Below, one piece after another: positions 1 through 8,324 of a stretch of 51,034 nt of DNA. Numbering within the stretch: position 1 is the stretch's first letter; each line of letters begins with the position of its first letter. This DNA is from Collinsella sp. (GTDB lineage: Bacteria; Actinomycetota; Coriobacteriia; Coriobacteriales; Coriobacteriaceae), in contig JAGZQO010000011.1 of assembly GCA_018382125.1 (NCBI GenBank), forward strand, positions 1-51,034, read 5' to 3'. The notes beneath the pieces are model-generated. The model searched no databases. It had not been told where the DNA came from and saw nothing but the letters and a program-made list of their open reading frames with translations. A program made the translations under genes and the position numbers.

Positions 1-73
1 GCGTTTAGCTCAGGGGGAGAGCGCTTCCCTGACACGGAAGAGGTCAGAAGTTCAAATCTTCTAACGCCCACCA
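1..73 (+). tRNA. tRNA-Val(GAC), missing its first two bases
   Basis: A cloverleaf can be folded by eye. The anticodon stem CTTCC (24-28) pairs with GGAAG (36-40) around the loop CTGACAC, so the anticodon is GAC at 31-33, which reads valine GTC codons. The T arm is followed by AACGCCC and an encoded ACCA end. The 5' acceptor strand begins at its third base (GCGTT pairs with AACGC), so the window edge removes two bases. The 3' end of a tRNA gene followed by accessory genes is a common integration site, but I found no second copy of the tRNA 3' end. Confidence 0.95.
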
Positions 74-367
74 AATGTTCGCAGCTCAGAGGCTATGTCT
101 TCTGGGCTGTTTTGTTTTATGTCGCCAAATCAGCTGGCAGCTCCAACCGCCCAAGCAACCACCCTGCCCATACACAAAACCGCGTCAGCGACCCAAGTGC
201 CTATCCCGGCTGACTCCGCAGTCAATCAAAACCGCCCCAATAGTCACCGAGGCCGAGACCAACACGTCTCGAACCCATCCGCACCGCAGCTTCTCGGCAA
301 AACGCCGCGATGTCTGCGCCCTGCGGTATCCTTGAGCCACTTGCACCTGCAGCACCAAGGAGCCGCT

Positions 368-1054
368 ATGCGCACCGAGCTCGATGTCCCCTTTTCGCAC
401 AAAGAAGAAGCCAAGGCGCTGGGCGCCAAATGGGACCGGACCAAGAAGATCTGGTATGTACCCAGCGGCGTCAACCCCGAGCCCTTTGCCGAGTGGCTGC
501 CCGGTGTTGACCGATCCGACCCCTCAGCACCGTATATATATCTAGTACTGGGCAAGCGCGAGTGCTGGAAGTGTCACAAAGAGACCTCGGTCGCGGCCTT
601 TGGCATTCCCTATCGAACCGATAACGACAAGAGCATCGCCATCGCGCACACGCCCAACGAAGCCGGGCACATTGCCATCGACACGGCCAACACCAACGCA
701 CTCGCCATCGTGCCCGCTCTTGGCTGCGTGCCGGGCGAGATCCGCGACTATCTTTCTAAGCGCTGCGGCTACAAGCCCGTAGGCGCGCGAGCCTCCAAAG
801 CCCCGTCGCTCGGCAACACGTGCACCAGTTGCGACGCGCTGCAAGGCAGCCGCTATCTGTTCGAGGAGCCCTCGTCCCCGTTTGCCCTCACTGCCATCAA
901 CAAGCTGCCGGCACTGGAGTTTATACGCGTCGAAGTTGCCGGCGTCTTTGGCGTCCCGGCCACGCGTACCGACTTTGACCAGGCGCTCTTTACCTGGGCA
1001 CGCGACCATCACGCCGAGTTCCACAAGCAACTCGGTGAGGGGATTTATTTGTAG
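368..1054 (+). CDS. DUF5710 domain protein with paired CxxC motifs
   Basis: A 228-residue protein. The ATG at 368 is chosen because AAGGAG lies about 8 bases upstream and because the recognisable domain begins at residue 4; an earlier in-frame extension looks non-coding. Residues 4-35 (DVPFSHKEEAKALGAKWD, then a Trp-Tyr-Val-Pro) match the DUF5710 pattern seen in plasmid and phage primase- or topoisomerase-linked proteins. A CWKC motif (Cys66/Cys69) and a CTSC motif further on suggest a zinc site. The function is unknown. The 294 bases between the tRNA and this gene hold nothing else I can recognise. Its place next to a tRNA and a restriction system suggests accessory DNA. Confidence 0.8.
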   Translation: MRTELDVPFSHKEEAKALGAKWDRTKKIWYVPSGVNPEPFAEWLPGVDRSDPSAPYIYLVLGKRECWKCHKETSVAAFGIPYRTDNDKSIAIAHTPNEAGHIAIDTANTNALAIVPALGCVPGEIRDYLSKRCGYKPVGARASKAPSLGNTCTSCDALQGSRYLFEEPSSPFALTAINKLPALEFIRVEVAGVFGVPATRTDFDQALFTWARDHHAEFHKQLGEGIYL

Positions 1055-1109
1055 GGGCAACATCGAGGTATCGAGGAGCAGGGGTTGATTGTTAAATAAT
1101 CTCGAAACG

Positions 1110-2615
1110 CTACAGCCCCAGAATATGCTCCAGGTAGCCCTTGTTGAACCAGAACGATTGCTTCGTCATCCAGCGCCCGTCGGGCAGTTCGTAAGCATTC
1201 CTTGCGATGTCACCGATCTCTGTTCCATCGGCAAACTTGTAAGCCGCTTTTGACGTATGCGGGCGAACGTGAACAATTGGATTGTCCGCCATACCGGGCA
1301 GATTGTTAGTCACTTTGAGCTTTCCGCTCGCATCCCGATACGGATTGAGCTCAACGCCCTCACGTATTACCTTTCGCGTCTCATCCCAACAAGCTTTCGC
1401 TGGGCCTTCGATTTCGTTTTCTCCCATTGCCCAGAACAAACAACGATCGAGACGCAGCACGCCATCGTGGTCTTCACGGAACACAACGAAGAAAAAGCGA
1501 TTGGTCTCAAGGCACGCATGAAGAGGCGACGTCTCCCAGTCTTCTTCAATCAAACGCTTGAACTCAAACGGTGGGAACGACATAGCCTGTTCGATGTGCC
1601 CCCTGTTGTTAACTCGAACAGTTCGGACGGAAATGCCTGCCTTGACGAATTCCTCGGCAGCATTGTTTTTGATTCCGAGCATACGATAAACGAGCGTTGT
1701 CCACTGCGCCTTATTGCCCGTGTACTCCAGTCCATACTGTTCGGCAATTTGACGATCGGTCTCACCGTAATGGCGCTCGATAAGTCCAGTTACGTAACTT
1801 TCGAAATCGATAGACTTGCCATCGTCCTGAACAATGCTCTCCCCGACTCGCGGAGCACCGAGGACATAAGTATGGAGCACATAGTCCATATACGAGCGCT
1901 TGAGGGAAAAGGCGCGACGCTTTGCGCGATGGCGCTCAATCTCGCCCGTATCGGTATTGAAGTATTCATAATACTGGTCCGCCCACATTGTGGCCTCAGT
2001 TGCGCCCTTCGTGCAAGCACCCAGATAAGTCGTCATGCCTTCTGAAAGCTCGTCCGCACGGCCATCCTGAATATAGGAAATGATCTTCTCGTAGTCGGCG
2101 CGAATGATTTTCATGTCCTCTTCGGGCAGACGAACCATGACCGCACGCTCAATGCGTTGGTCGTATTTATCGATGGAACGATCTCGGCCGTAGTAAATCA
2201 ACAGGATATTGCTGAGCTTGGTCTTGAGGTGAGAACTGTCGTAGTCGAGCGAAACAGGTCGGTCATAAGGAATCATGGTCAGGACAAGGCGCTCGCCAGC
2301 AGACTTCCGGCCGTTCTTGAGCACATCAAAACACGTTGCCTTGAGCTCAACGCCCGCCTCGGGAAAGTCGGGGCGATCGTCACTATTGGCCTTGTAGCCA
2401 AAGTAACGTTCTTCGATAAGAGTGCCCATACCGCCTTTGTACTTCTTGGAGCCAAAGTCCTTGGGCGCACTCTCCCCCTCCGGAGCAATACCGAGCTCGA
2501 GAATATCGCGGAACGTCATGCCATCGAGATTGGCAGCATAGCGCTCAATACTTGAGGGGTCAGAAAAATCAGTATCGTCAAGCATGCGCTTGAAATCGAG
2601 GCGCTTCTTAGACAC
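1110..2615 (-). CDS. Sau3AI/MutH-family type II restriction endonuclease
   Basis: A 501-residue protein starting at a GTG with GGAGG about 6 bases upstream. Residues 58-100 carry the MutH/Sau3AI catalytic pattern: Asp83, then six residues, Glu90-Leu-Lys92, matching MutH Asp-x6-Glu-x-Lys; Glu69/Glu70 in IEERYFG precedes it. The length is close to Sau3AI (about 490 residues), which has an N-terminal MutH-like catalytic half and a C-terminal regulatory half. Family members cut at GATC. It is transcribed divergently from a cytosine-5 methyltransferase across 140 bases, the arrangement expected of a type II restriction-modification pair. The GATC specificity is inferred from the family. It appears intact. 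Confidence 0.9.
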   Translation of the reverse strand: MSKKRLDFKRMLDDTDFSDPSSIERYAANLDGMTFRDILELGIAPEGESAPKDFGSKKYKGGMGTLIEERYFGYKANSDDRPDFPEAGVELKATCFDVLKNGRKSAGERLVLTMIPYDRPVSLDYDSSHLKTKLSNILLIYYGRDRSIDKYDQRIERAVMVRLPEEDMKIIRADYEKIISYIQDGRADELSEGMTTYLGACTKGATEATMWADQYYEYFNTDTGEIERHRAKRRAFSLKRSYMDYVLHTYVLGAPRVGESIVQDDGKSIDFESYVTGLIERHYGETDRQIAEQYGLEYTGNKAQWTTLVYRMLGIKNNAAEEFVKAGISVRTVRVNNRGHIEQAMSFPPFEFKRLIEEDWETSPLHACLETNRFFFVVFREDHDGVLRLDRCLFWAMGENEIEGPAKACWDETRKVIREGVELNPYRDASGKLKVTNNLPGMADNPIVHVRPHTSKAAYKFADGTEIGDIARNAYELPDGRWMTKQSFWFNKGYLEHILGL

Positions 2616-2755
2616 GGGATACCTCCGAAACTCGCAACTAACCTCATGGTAGTTCAGAGCAACTACTAACGCCCAGAAAATTGAGGTCTTGATTGTCCCC
2701 TCGATCGGTTATTGTTGTGACCACCATAACCGGACACAGCAGCGATTGGAGAAAC

Positions 2756-4018
2756 GTGTCTGAGATTAATATTGCCGAGCTTTTTGCGGGCGTCGGTGGA
2801 TTTCGTTTGGGTCTCGAAGGCTATGCCGACCCTAGACATCCCGAGTTTTATATGAAGCCCGCCGGCCCCTTCCGCACCATTTGGGCCAATCAGTGGGAGC
2901 CGCCCGGAACCAAGGCGCGTCAGTTCGCGGCCCGTTGCTACATGGATCGCTTCGGCAATGATTCCGTCGTCAACGAAGACATCAATAAGGTCCTGGAGCA
3001 GGCCGAGGCGAAAGAAATCGAAATCCCCGATGTCCAAATGGTTGTTGGCGGTTTCCCCTGCCAAGACTACTCTGTCGCGCGTCCGCTCAATCAGGCACAC
3101 GGCATCGAGGGCAAGAAGGGCGTCCTTTGGTGGGACATCTATCACTTCCTCGAAATGAAGAAGCCCAAGTTCGGTCTCTTTGAGAACGTCGACCGCCTGC
3201 TCAAGTCGCCCGCGTCTCAACGCGGTCGCGACTTCGCCATCATCCTAAGCTGTCTTGCCGACCTCGACTACACGGTCGAATGGCGCGTGGTCAACTCTGC
3301 CGAATACGGTTTCCCCCAGCGTCGCAAGCGTGTTTATATCTTCTGCGAAAAGGACACTGGCAAGGTTGATCTCGTTAATCGCATGCACAACGGCGTCATG
3401 GCTAAAGCCTTCCCCGCCATCTATCCCGACGAGATGTCCGAGCTCGACGTTTTGCCCGACCCCTACGAGAACTCAACTCGTTTTGGCGTCGGCCAAAAGA
3501 CCTCTCAATTCAAGAATGCTGGCGTCATGCAGGGCTGTCATGTTCTGACCTGCGACTTTGCCGAGGACTATCACGGTGAGCGCCACGTGCTTGGCGACGT
3601 GCTTGTCGACGAGGCTGATGTCCCGGAGCAGTTCTACATCTCCGACGAAAAGCTTCCCGACTGGCGCTACCTTAAGGGCAGCAAGCGCGAAGAGCGCACT
3701 AACAAAAAGACAGGCTTTACGTACACGTATTCCGAGGGAGCCATGAGCTTCCCGGATGCCACCGACAAGCCGAGCCGCACCATCCTCACAGGAGAAGGCG
3801 GCACGGGAGCGAGCCGCTTCAAGCACGTCATCGAATGTCCCGATGGCCGTTTCCGCCGTCTTGTTCCCGACGAGCTCGATCAGCTTCAGGGATTCCCGAA
3901 AGGTTGGACCGATACGGGCATGACCGACGGCCATCGGGCCTTCTGCATGGGCAACGCACTCGTCACCGGCGTGCCCCATCGCATTGGCGAAGCTATGGTC
4001 GAAGTGTACGGCCTCTAA
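2756..4018 (+). CDS. DNA (cytosine-5) methyltransferase, cognate of the Sau3AI-like enzyme
   Basis: A 420-residue protein. I choose the GTG at 2756 because GGAG lies about 6 bases upstream and because the methyltransferase fold begins at once; an in-frame ATG at 2693 would add 21 unconvincing residues. Motif I is FAGVGGFRLG (residues 10-19), motif IV is GGFPCQ with the catalytic Cys102, motif VI is FENV (near 143-145), motif VIII is QRRKRVYIF, and motif X is GNALVTGVPHRIG near the C-terminus. The size fits M.Sau3AI-type enzymes, which methylate C5 of the cytosine in GATC and so protect the host. The target sequence is inferred from the partner, not shown. Confidence 0.92.
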   Translation: MSEINIAELFAGVGGFRLGLEGYADPRHPEFYMKPAGPFRTIWANQWEPPGTKARQFAARCYMDRFGNDSVVNEDINKVLEQAEAKEIEIPDVQMVVGGFPCQDYSVARPLNQAHGIEGKKGVLWWDIYHFLEMKKPKFGLFENVDRLLKSPASQRGRDFAIILSCLADLDYTVEWRVVNSAEYGFPQRRKRVYIFCEKDTGKVDLVNRMHNGVMAKAFPAIYPDEMSELDVLPDPYENSTRFGVGQKTSQFKNAGVMQGCHVLTCDFAEDYHGERHVLGDVLVDEADVPEQFYISDEKLPDWRYLKGSKREERTNKKTGFTYTYSEGAMSFPDATDKPSRTILTGEGGTGASRFKHVIECPDGRFRRLVPDELDQLQGFPKGWTDTGMTDGHRAFCMGNALVTGVPHRIGEAMVEVYGL

Positions 4019-4143
4019 GGCAAGCAATCCGGAGCCGGCAGTTCACGCTGTCGACTCCGTTTTTCCACCCCACTTCCCCGTATACTGATGTAACACGTGT
4101 TTCATCCGGGCTTGTTGGGCCGGATTGTTCATGGGAGGGTCTT

Positions 4144-4635
4144 ATGGCTGCTTCGAATCCGCCTAAGGGGAGCGTTTCTTCTTCGTCCATCAAGCCGGTT
4201 ACGCGCAAGGCCGTGCGTTGCCAGCGCGAGGTCGCTTGGCTTGTCACGCAGGCGGCGGGCAGGCTCGTGGCGACCACTCAGGACGTCAACGCGCCTACGC
4301 CGAGCTTTGTGCTGGCAGCGGCGCTGGATTTCGTGCGCCAATTGGAGCTTGCCGAACAGGATGCCGGCGGCCACCTCGACTACCAGAATGTTATGGCGCC
4401 CGACCTGCAAACGTTCTGCCACATGGCCAAGTTGCCCGCCGCGCCCAATGCGCTTTCGGACGCAGGCTACATGTTTACGCTTTCGGGCGCGGACCTTATC
4501 CGCGACATCTATGCATACTGCAGCGAGCTCGCCGAGCGCCACGTCTTTGACGCGGCAGAAGTCAAACCGAGAAATGTCATCAAGCTGGTTCTTAGGCTGT
4601 TCTTGATGGACGGGTTCGGGGCCATGCCGGCGTAA
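4144..4635 (+). CDS. hypothetical protein, 163 residues
   Basis: I do not recognise a family. The ATG at 4144 follows GGGAGGG about 6 bases upstream, and a TATACT hexamer at 4081-4086 could be a -10 box. The protein has a Ser/Pro/Lys-rich N-terminus (1-30), then a mainly helical soluble body with a KAVRCQREVAWL segment and a C-terminal helix (VIKLVLRLFLMDGFG). There are no signal peptide, membrane segment or cysteine motifs. It lies 125 bases after the methyltransferase on the same strand and could be co-transcribed, but it has no evident restriction-modification role. Confidence 0.65.
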   Translation: MAASNPPKGSVSSSSIKPVTRKAVRCQREVAWLVTQAAGRLVATTQDVNAPTPSFVLAAALDFVRQLELAEQDAGGHLDYQNVMAPDLQTFCHMAKLPAAPNALSDAGYMFTLSGADLIRDIYAYCSELAERHVFDAAEVKPRNVIKLVLRLFLMDGFGAMPA

Positions 4636-4735
4636 GCCGAGTCTTCAGCATCACCGTCGACTGAGCAACAACCGCTTTACCTTAGTGGGCGCCAATTGAG
4701 GGTCGATTATTGGGTCGCCTCGTCCACTAACGCAT

Positions 4736-6208
4736 TTATTCCACGCGCTCCGACAGTCGATACTTGCGGTTGCGGCTCGTCGCCGACGCCGTAGGTTCAA
4801 GCTCGCCCTGTGCGATGAGCGCATTGACGCGTACCCTAACCTGGGAGACGGTGAGTCCCGTGCATTCTGCCAGCTCGCGCGTTCCCAACTCGTCATAGCG
4901 CTTGAGGGCCGCCATGATCAGGTCCCCGCCATGATCGACCCGCTCAACCTTTGAGCGATAGAGGACAACCTTAAACCGGTCAAAACCGGGGCAAAACAGA
5001 GGCTCCGACAAACCATGCGCGCGCATGGCGTCAAACATCATCGGGATGCCTGAGCCATTGCCCTCAGCCGGCGAACCTGCACCATCCGGCAGCGGAACAA
5101 TCGACATCAGTTTCACAAGCGTCGCATTGCGACATCGGGAGCTGCCGTCAAACAGGTTCTCGCGAGTCTTTCCTCCGTATAGGCCGCCGGGGTTCGTCAC
5201 TTCGATACGGTCATCAAAGACGTCAACAGCGATCGACTGCCCACAGAACCGGTCTCCGTATTCTCGGTGGATTACGGCGTTGGCGATTGCCTCGCGCAGG
5301 ACCTCCTCGGGAATCTCCAGCGAGTCGACACGCGAGACGCCTTTGATCATCGAGGTTCGTCGTAAATTCTTGGCGACCGCCGCGACGGCATCCGAGATCA
5401 TTTCACCCAACGTCCCCTCGCAGATCGTACGGTCCATGAACCTCAACGACCCCGCCGCGCCCTTCTGCGTTCCGGCATAGACCGCCACATCGATAAAGAG
5501 CTTGGGATAGAACTGCTGAGGATAGGCACCCGCAGCCAGGAGTCCGGCCTTAGTGACATTGCCCTGGGAGTCGAGGAAATTCAGGCGCTCCAGCTTCGTT
5601 TTCTTGTCCGGCGCGCCGCGCATCGCACGAGGTGTCAGTGAGAAAGCACGCTCTATCGTGCGGTCGACCAGGGCCTCGTCAAGATCGCCTGCGACCGCGC
5701 CGGGCACTGCATCGCGATCACTGGGGCTCGCCCGTTCATACGATGACAAGGACAGGACCTCGGTCGACGAGAGCGGAACATCTTTATCATCGATGCGTTT
5801 GTAGCTGCCGCCTTGAGCGCCCCGCTCTATGACATAACAAGGCTTGCTCGACGGGTCGAGCTCCTCAATCGTGATGACCAGAACCACGGTGCCCTGGAGC
5901 TCCACGCGTTCAATGGTGTATTTGGGCGGATTGGCCAGTTTTCCGCGCCCGCCGGCATCACCCATGCCCGCTACGAATTGGTTGAGCACCTTCTCGGTCT
6001 CAAAGTTCTCAACCGGGACAAAGCCCGCGCGCTCGCTCACGCCGAGCACGATAATTCCGCCAGCGGTATTCGCGAATGCGCTAACCGTTTCCCATACGTC
6101 GCGGGAAAGCGTCGTGGCGCTCTCCTTGACCTCGACGTTAAGATCGTCCGAGCCCATGCGCCTTAAAGACTCGAGCAGACCGGTCAGCTCGTTTTCGTTC
6201 ATCTGCAT
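4736..6208 (-). CDS. AlbA_2 (Schlafen-type) domain protein with GHKL-like ATPase and winged helix
   Basis: A 490-residue protein starting at an ATG with AAGGAC just upstream. Residues 1-130 match the AlbA_2 putative DNA-binding domain (NVEVKESATTLSRDVWETVS, then AFANTAGGIIVLGVSE). The second half has a RecG-related ATP-binding domain of the HATPase_c_4 type (EVLREAIANAVIHREYGD, then IEVTNPGGLYGG), and the C-terminus is a probable winged helix (ELAECTGLTVSQVRVRVNALI). Such proteins are annotated as transcriptional regulators or defence-linked ATPases; their biochemistry is poorly known. The array of short repeats immediately upstream makes autoregulation plausible. Confidence 0.85.
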   Translation of the reverse strand: MQMNENELTGLLESLRRMGSDDLNVEVKESATTLSRDVWETVSAFANTAGGIIVLGVSERAGFVPVENFETEKVLNQFVAGMGDAGGRGKLANPPKYTIERVELQGTVVLVITIEELDPSSKPCYVIERGAQGGSYKRIDDKDVPLSSTEVLSLSSYERASPSDRDAVPGAVAGDLDEALVDRTIERAFSLTPRAMRGAPDKKTKLERLNFLDSQGNVTKAGLLAAGAYPQQFYPKLFIDVAVYAGTQKGAAGSLRFMDRTICEGTLGEMISDAVAAVAKNLRRTSMIKGVSRVDSLEIPEEVLREAIANAVIHREYGDRFCGQSIAVDVFDDRIEVTNPGGLYGGKTRENLFDGSSRCRNATLVKLMSIVPLPDGAGSPAEGNGSGIPMMFDAMRAHGLSEPLFCPGFDRFKVVLYRSKVERVDHGGDLIMAALKRYDELGTRELAECTGLTVSQVRVRVNALIAQGELEPTASATSRNRKYRLSERVE

Positions 6209-6264
6209 GTCCTTTCGCTCGGCCCGGCGGAGAATGCCGCGAATAGATTTCCTTCGTCTCTCAG

Positions 6265-6485
6265 TTATCTCTCGTAATTATCTCTCACCTTTCTGCTATC
6301 TCTCATATTAGAGATAAGTGAGAGATGAAAGATAAGATATCTGCCATTTGTTTCATTTAAACATGTTTTTGCTGGTAGAACAATCAGTATTGAGACAATA
6401 CCATGATTGCTTGTCTCTTTGCTGATCAGTTATCTCTCGTATTTCTGTTATCTCTCGTATTAGTGACGAATGAGAGATGAGAGAT
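6265..6485. repeat. AT-rich array of ATCTCTC / GAGAGAT repeats
   Basis: Upstream of the AlbA_2 gene the 7-mer ATCTCTC occurs repeatedly in both orientations. Forward copies lie in TTATCTCTC at 6265 and 6278 and in CTATCTCTC at 6296; reverse copies are near 6311-6326. A second cluster has TTATCTCTCGTA at 6430 and 6448 (18 bases apart) and reverse copies at 6471-6485. The clusters are about 165 bases apart. The tract is much more AT-rich than its surroundings. It covers most of the 413-base gap between 6208 and 6622. I see no gene in it; a multi-site operator is my inference. Confidence 0.8.
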
Positions 6486-6542
6486 ACGTGAGTGATGGAC
6501 GAGCGTGGTTTTTTTTGAACGGTCGGAGAATCCCTCAAACAA

Positions 6543-6576
6543 AAAACGGGGCCGGCCTTACGCCGAGCCCCGTTTT
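6543..6576 (-). terminator. Rho-independent terminator of PTS locus 1
   Basis: AAAACGGGGC (6543-6552) pairs with GCCCCGTTTT (6567-6576). Read on the minus strand, the stem is followed by a T-rich run. It lies 46 bases past the IID stop codon. Confidence 0.88.
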
Positions 6577-6621
6577 CAAACGGTCAGTTAGTTATCCAAC
6601 GCGCGAGCATAGCAGTCAACT

Positions 6622-7470
6622 TTACGCCGCCGCGAACACTCCCAAGCCCGTTCCGATGATGCAGATCGCGAAGATGCCAATAATAATCCAAATGGTCTTG
6701 ACACCCTTTTTATAGAGGGCAACGCAAGCGAACGTTGCCAGCAAGGGCAGCAGACCGGGGAAGATCGAATCGAACAGATCCTGCAGGACAATCTCGGAAC
6801 CACCCACATCAAAGGTCAAAGCCGTGGACAGCGAGACCTGTGCCGCAATCATGGCGCCGATAACGGTCATTCCGAGAACGCCGGCAGCATGCGTCATGCG
6901 AGACATAAGGTTGTTCTCTTCGGACTGCTGCAGGAACTTGGTTCCCAGGTCGTATCCCAGATGGGCGGCGACGATACGCGTTGCAAAGTTAATCACGGAG
7001 TAGATAAGCGCGTACACGATGGGGCCGAGCGGGTTGCCCGTCGAAGCGATGCCGATACCAATGCCGGCGGCGACCACGCGGAACGTACCCCAGTAGAACG
7101 AATCGCCGATGCCGGAAAGCGGTCCCATGAGGCCGACCTTCATGGCGTTAATCGAGGACGTGTCAAAGTTCTTATCGGCAGCCGCCTGCTCTTCCATCGA
7201 AACCGTTGGGCCGGCTACAAACGGAAGCACATGAGGCGTGATGTTAAAGAACTCGGTATGGCGATCGAGCGCCGCATAGTAATCGTCGTCGTTGGGATAG
7301 ATCTTTCGCAGGGGCTTCTGAATGGTGTACATGAAGCCCATTGCCATCATCTTGTCGTACGACTGCGAGCACTGGCTCGTAAACTGGCGAAGGAACATGC
7401 TCCGATACATATCGGGGCTCATAATCGCGTCCTTCTTGGCCTCTTTGAGGTCGGTGTTCTGGGTAGCCAT
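6622..7470 (-). CDS. PTS mannose/fructose/sorbose-family transporter subunit IID (locus 1)
   Basis: A 282-residue membrane subunit. In this PTS family IIC and IID together form the sugar channel. The N-terminal half has family patterns (FTSQCSQSYDKMMAMGFMY; then LMGPLSGIGDSFYWGTFR), and the C-terminal third is hydrophobic with several membrane segments. The start ATG overlaps the IIC stop codon by one base (TAATG), so the two subunits are probably translationally coupled. It is the last gene of the operon, with a strong terminator after it. It is intact; the substrate cannot be read from sequence but is probably an Amadori product because of the SIS gene just upstream. Confidence 0.95.
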   Translation of the reverse strand: MATQNTDLKEAKKDAIMSPDMYRSMFLRQFTSQCSQSYDKMMAMGFMYTIQKPLRKIYPNDDDYYAALDRHTEFFNITPHVLPFVAGPTVSMEEQAAADKNFDTSSINAMKVGLMGPLSGIGDSFYWGTFRVVAAGIGIGIASTGNPLGPIVYALIYSVINFATRIVAAHLGYDLGTKFLQQSEENNLMSRMTHAAGVLGMTVIGAMIAAQVSLSTALTFDVGGSEIVLQDLFDSIFPGLLPLLATFACVALYKKGVKTIWIIIGIFAICIIGTGLGVFAAA

Positions 7471-8243
7471 TAGAAGTCCTCCTCTTCATCTGCAGCAACC
7501 GTCTGCGGACCGGACGAGCCCTCGCGGAAGGCCAGGAGCAGTGCGACGCAAATGGCAGCTGCGGCGACGCCGATAACGTCCATCTTGAGGTAGATGACCA
7601 TAATGAATCCCAGGAACAGCCAAGGAAGCAGCTTGTTATCGCCCATGGTCCTAATAAGAAGTGCGAAGCCGATGCAGACCATGACGCCGGATGCAACGTT
7701 GAGGCCGTCCATCACAAACTGCGGAATCGCGTTGAGCGCATTGTTGATGAGGTCGGCACCAAAGAACAGCGAGCAAAACACCAGCAGTGCAGACGGAATG
7801 CCAATCGACAGCGGCACGATGGTCAGATGGTACAGATTCGCCTTGGCAAGATCACGATTTGCCAGAGCGGTCTCAATCTTCTTGCAGGCAAAGGCACCCG
7901 GAACGGCGTAGCAGAAGTTGCGCCACACCTGAAGGAAGACGGAGACGGGAAGGGCGAGCGCGACGGCAGTTGCCGTGCCCGTACCCGTAATGACGGCAAA
8001 CGCGCAGCCAAGCACGCCGGAAGCATAGACCTCGGGAGGAACCGCCGCACCGACCATGATGGCGCCCATGAACATGGACTCCAAAGCAGCGCCGACGATA
8101 ACGCCCTGCTGGACATCGCCAAGGATCAAGCCAACGAACAGGCTCGTAAACAGCGGACGACCAAGCATCGTAATGCCAAATAATTGCTCGTCCATGGACG
8201 CAATAAATGCGACCAGTGCAACTAGAAGATACTGGACAACCAT
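7470..8243 (-). CDS. PTS mannose/fructose/sorbose-family transporter subunit IIC (locus 1)
   Basis: A 257-residue polytopic membrane protein. The N-terminus (QYLLVALVAFIASMDEQLFG) and the GLILGDVQQGVIVGAALESM segment with the following AAVPPEVYASG are typical of IIC of the Man family. I place the start at the ATG at 8243; a TTG three codons earlier is possible but abuts its GGGG sequence. It follows the SIS gene by 81 bases on the same strand and overlaps IID. It ends in an acidic tail (ADEEEDF). Confidence 0.93.
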   Translation of the reverse strand: MVVQYLLVALVAFIASMDEQLFGITMLGRPLFTSLFVGLILGDVQQGVIVGAALESMFMGAIMVGAAVPPEVYASGVLGCAFAVITGTGTATAVALALPVSVFLQVWRNFCYAVPGAFACKKIETALANRDLAKANLYHLTIVPLSIGIPSALLVFCSLFFGADLINNALNAIPQFVMDGLNVASGVMVCIGFALLIRTMGDNKLLPWLFLGFIMVIYLKMDVIGVAAAAICVALLLAFREGSSGPQTVAADEEEDF

Positions 8244-8324
8244 TTCGATCAACCCCAGAAACAGGTCTGCAGGCGAGGCATTCTGCGCAGCTCGCCTGCA
8301 GACAACCGCAGCAATTTGAGAGGA

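Noticed and set aside
1..73. attL/attR repeats of the tRNA 3' end
   Set aside because: No second copy of the acceptor end was found in the window and there is no integrase gene.
2693..2755. In-frame ATG extension of the methyltransferase
   Set aside because: No ribosome-binding site, and the GTG at 2756 has GGAG at the right distance and starts right before motif I.
6353..6538. A 61-codon frame in the ATCTCTC array
   Set aside because: Its translation merely follows the repeats (IREITEIREIT) and it has no ribosome-binding site.
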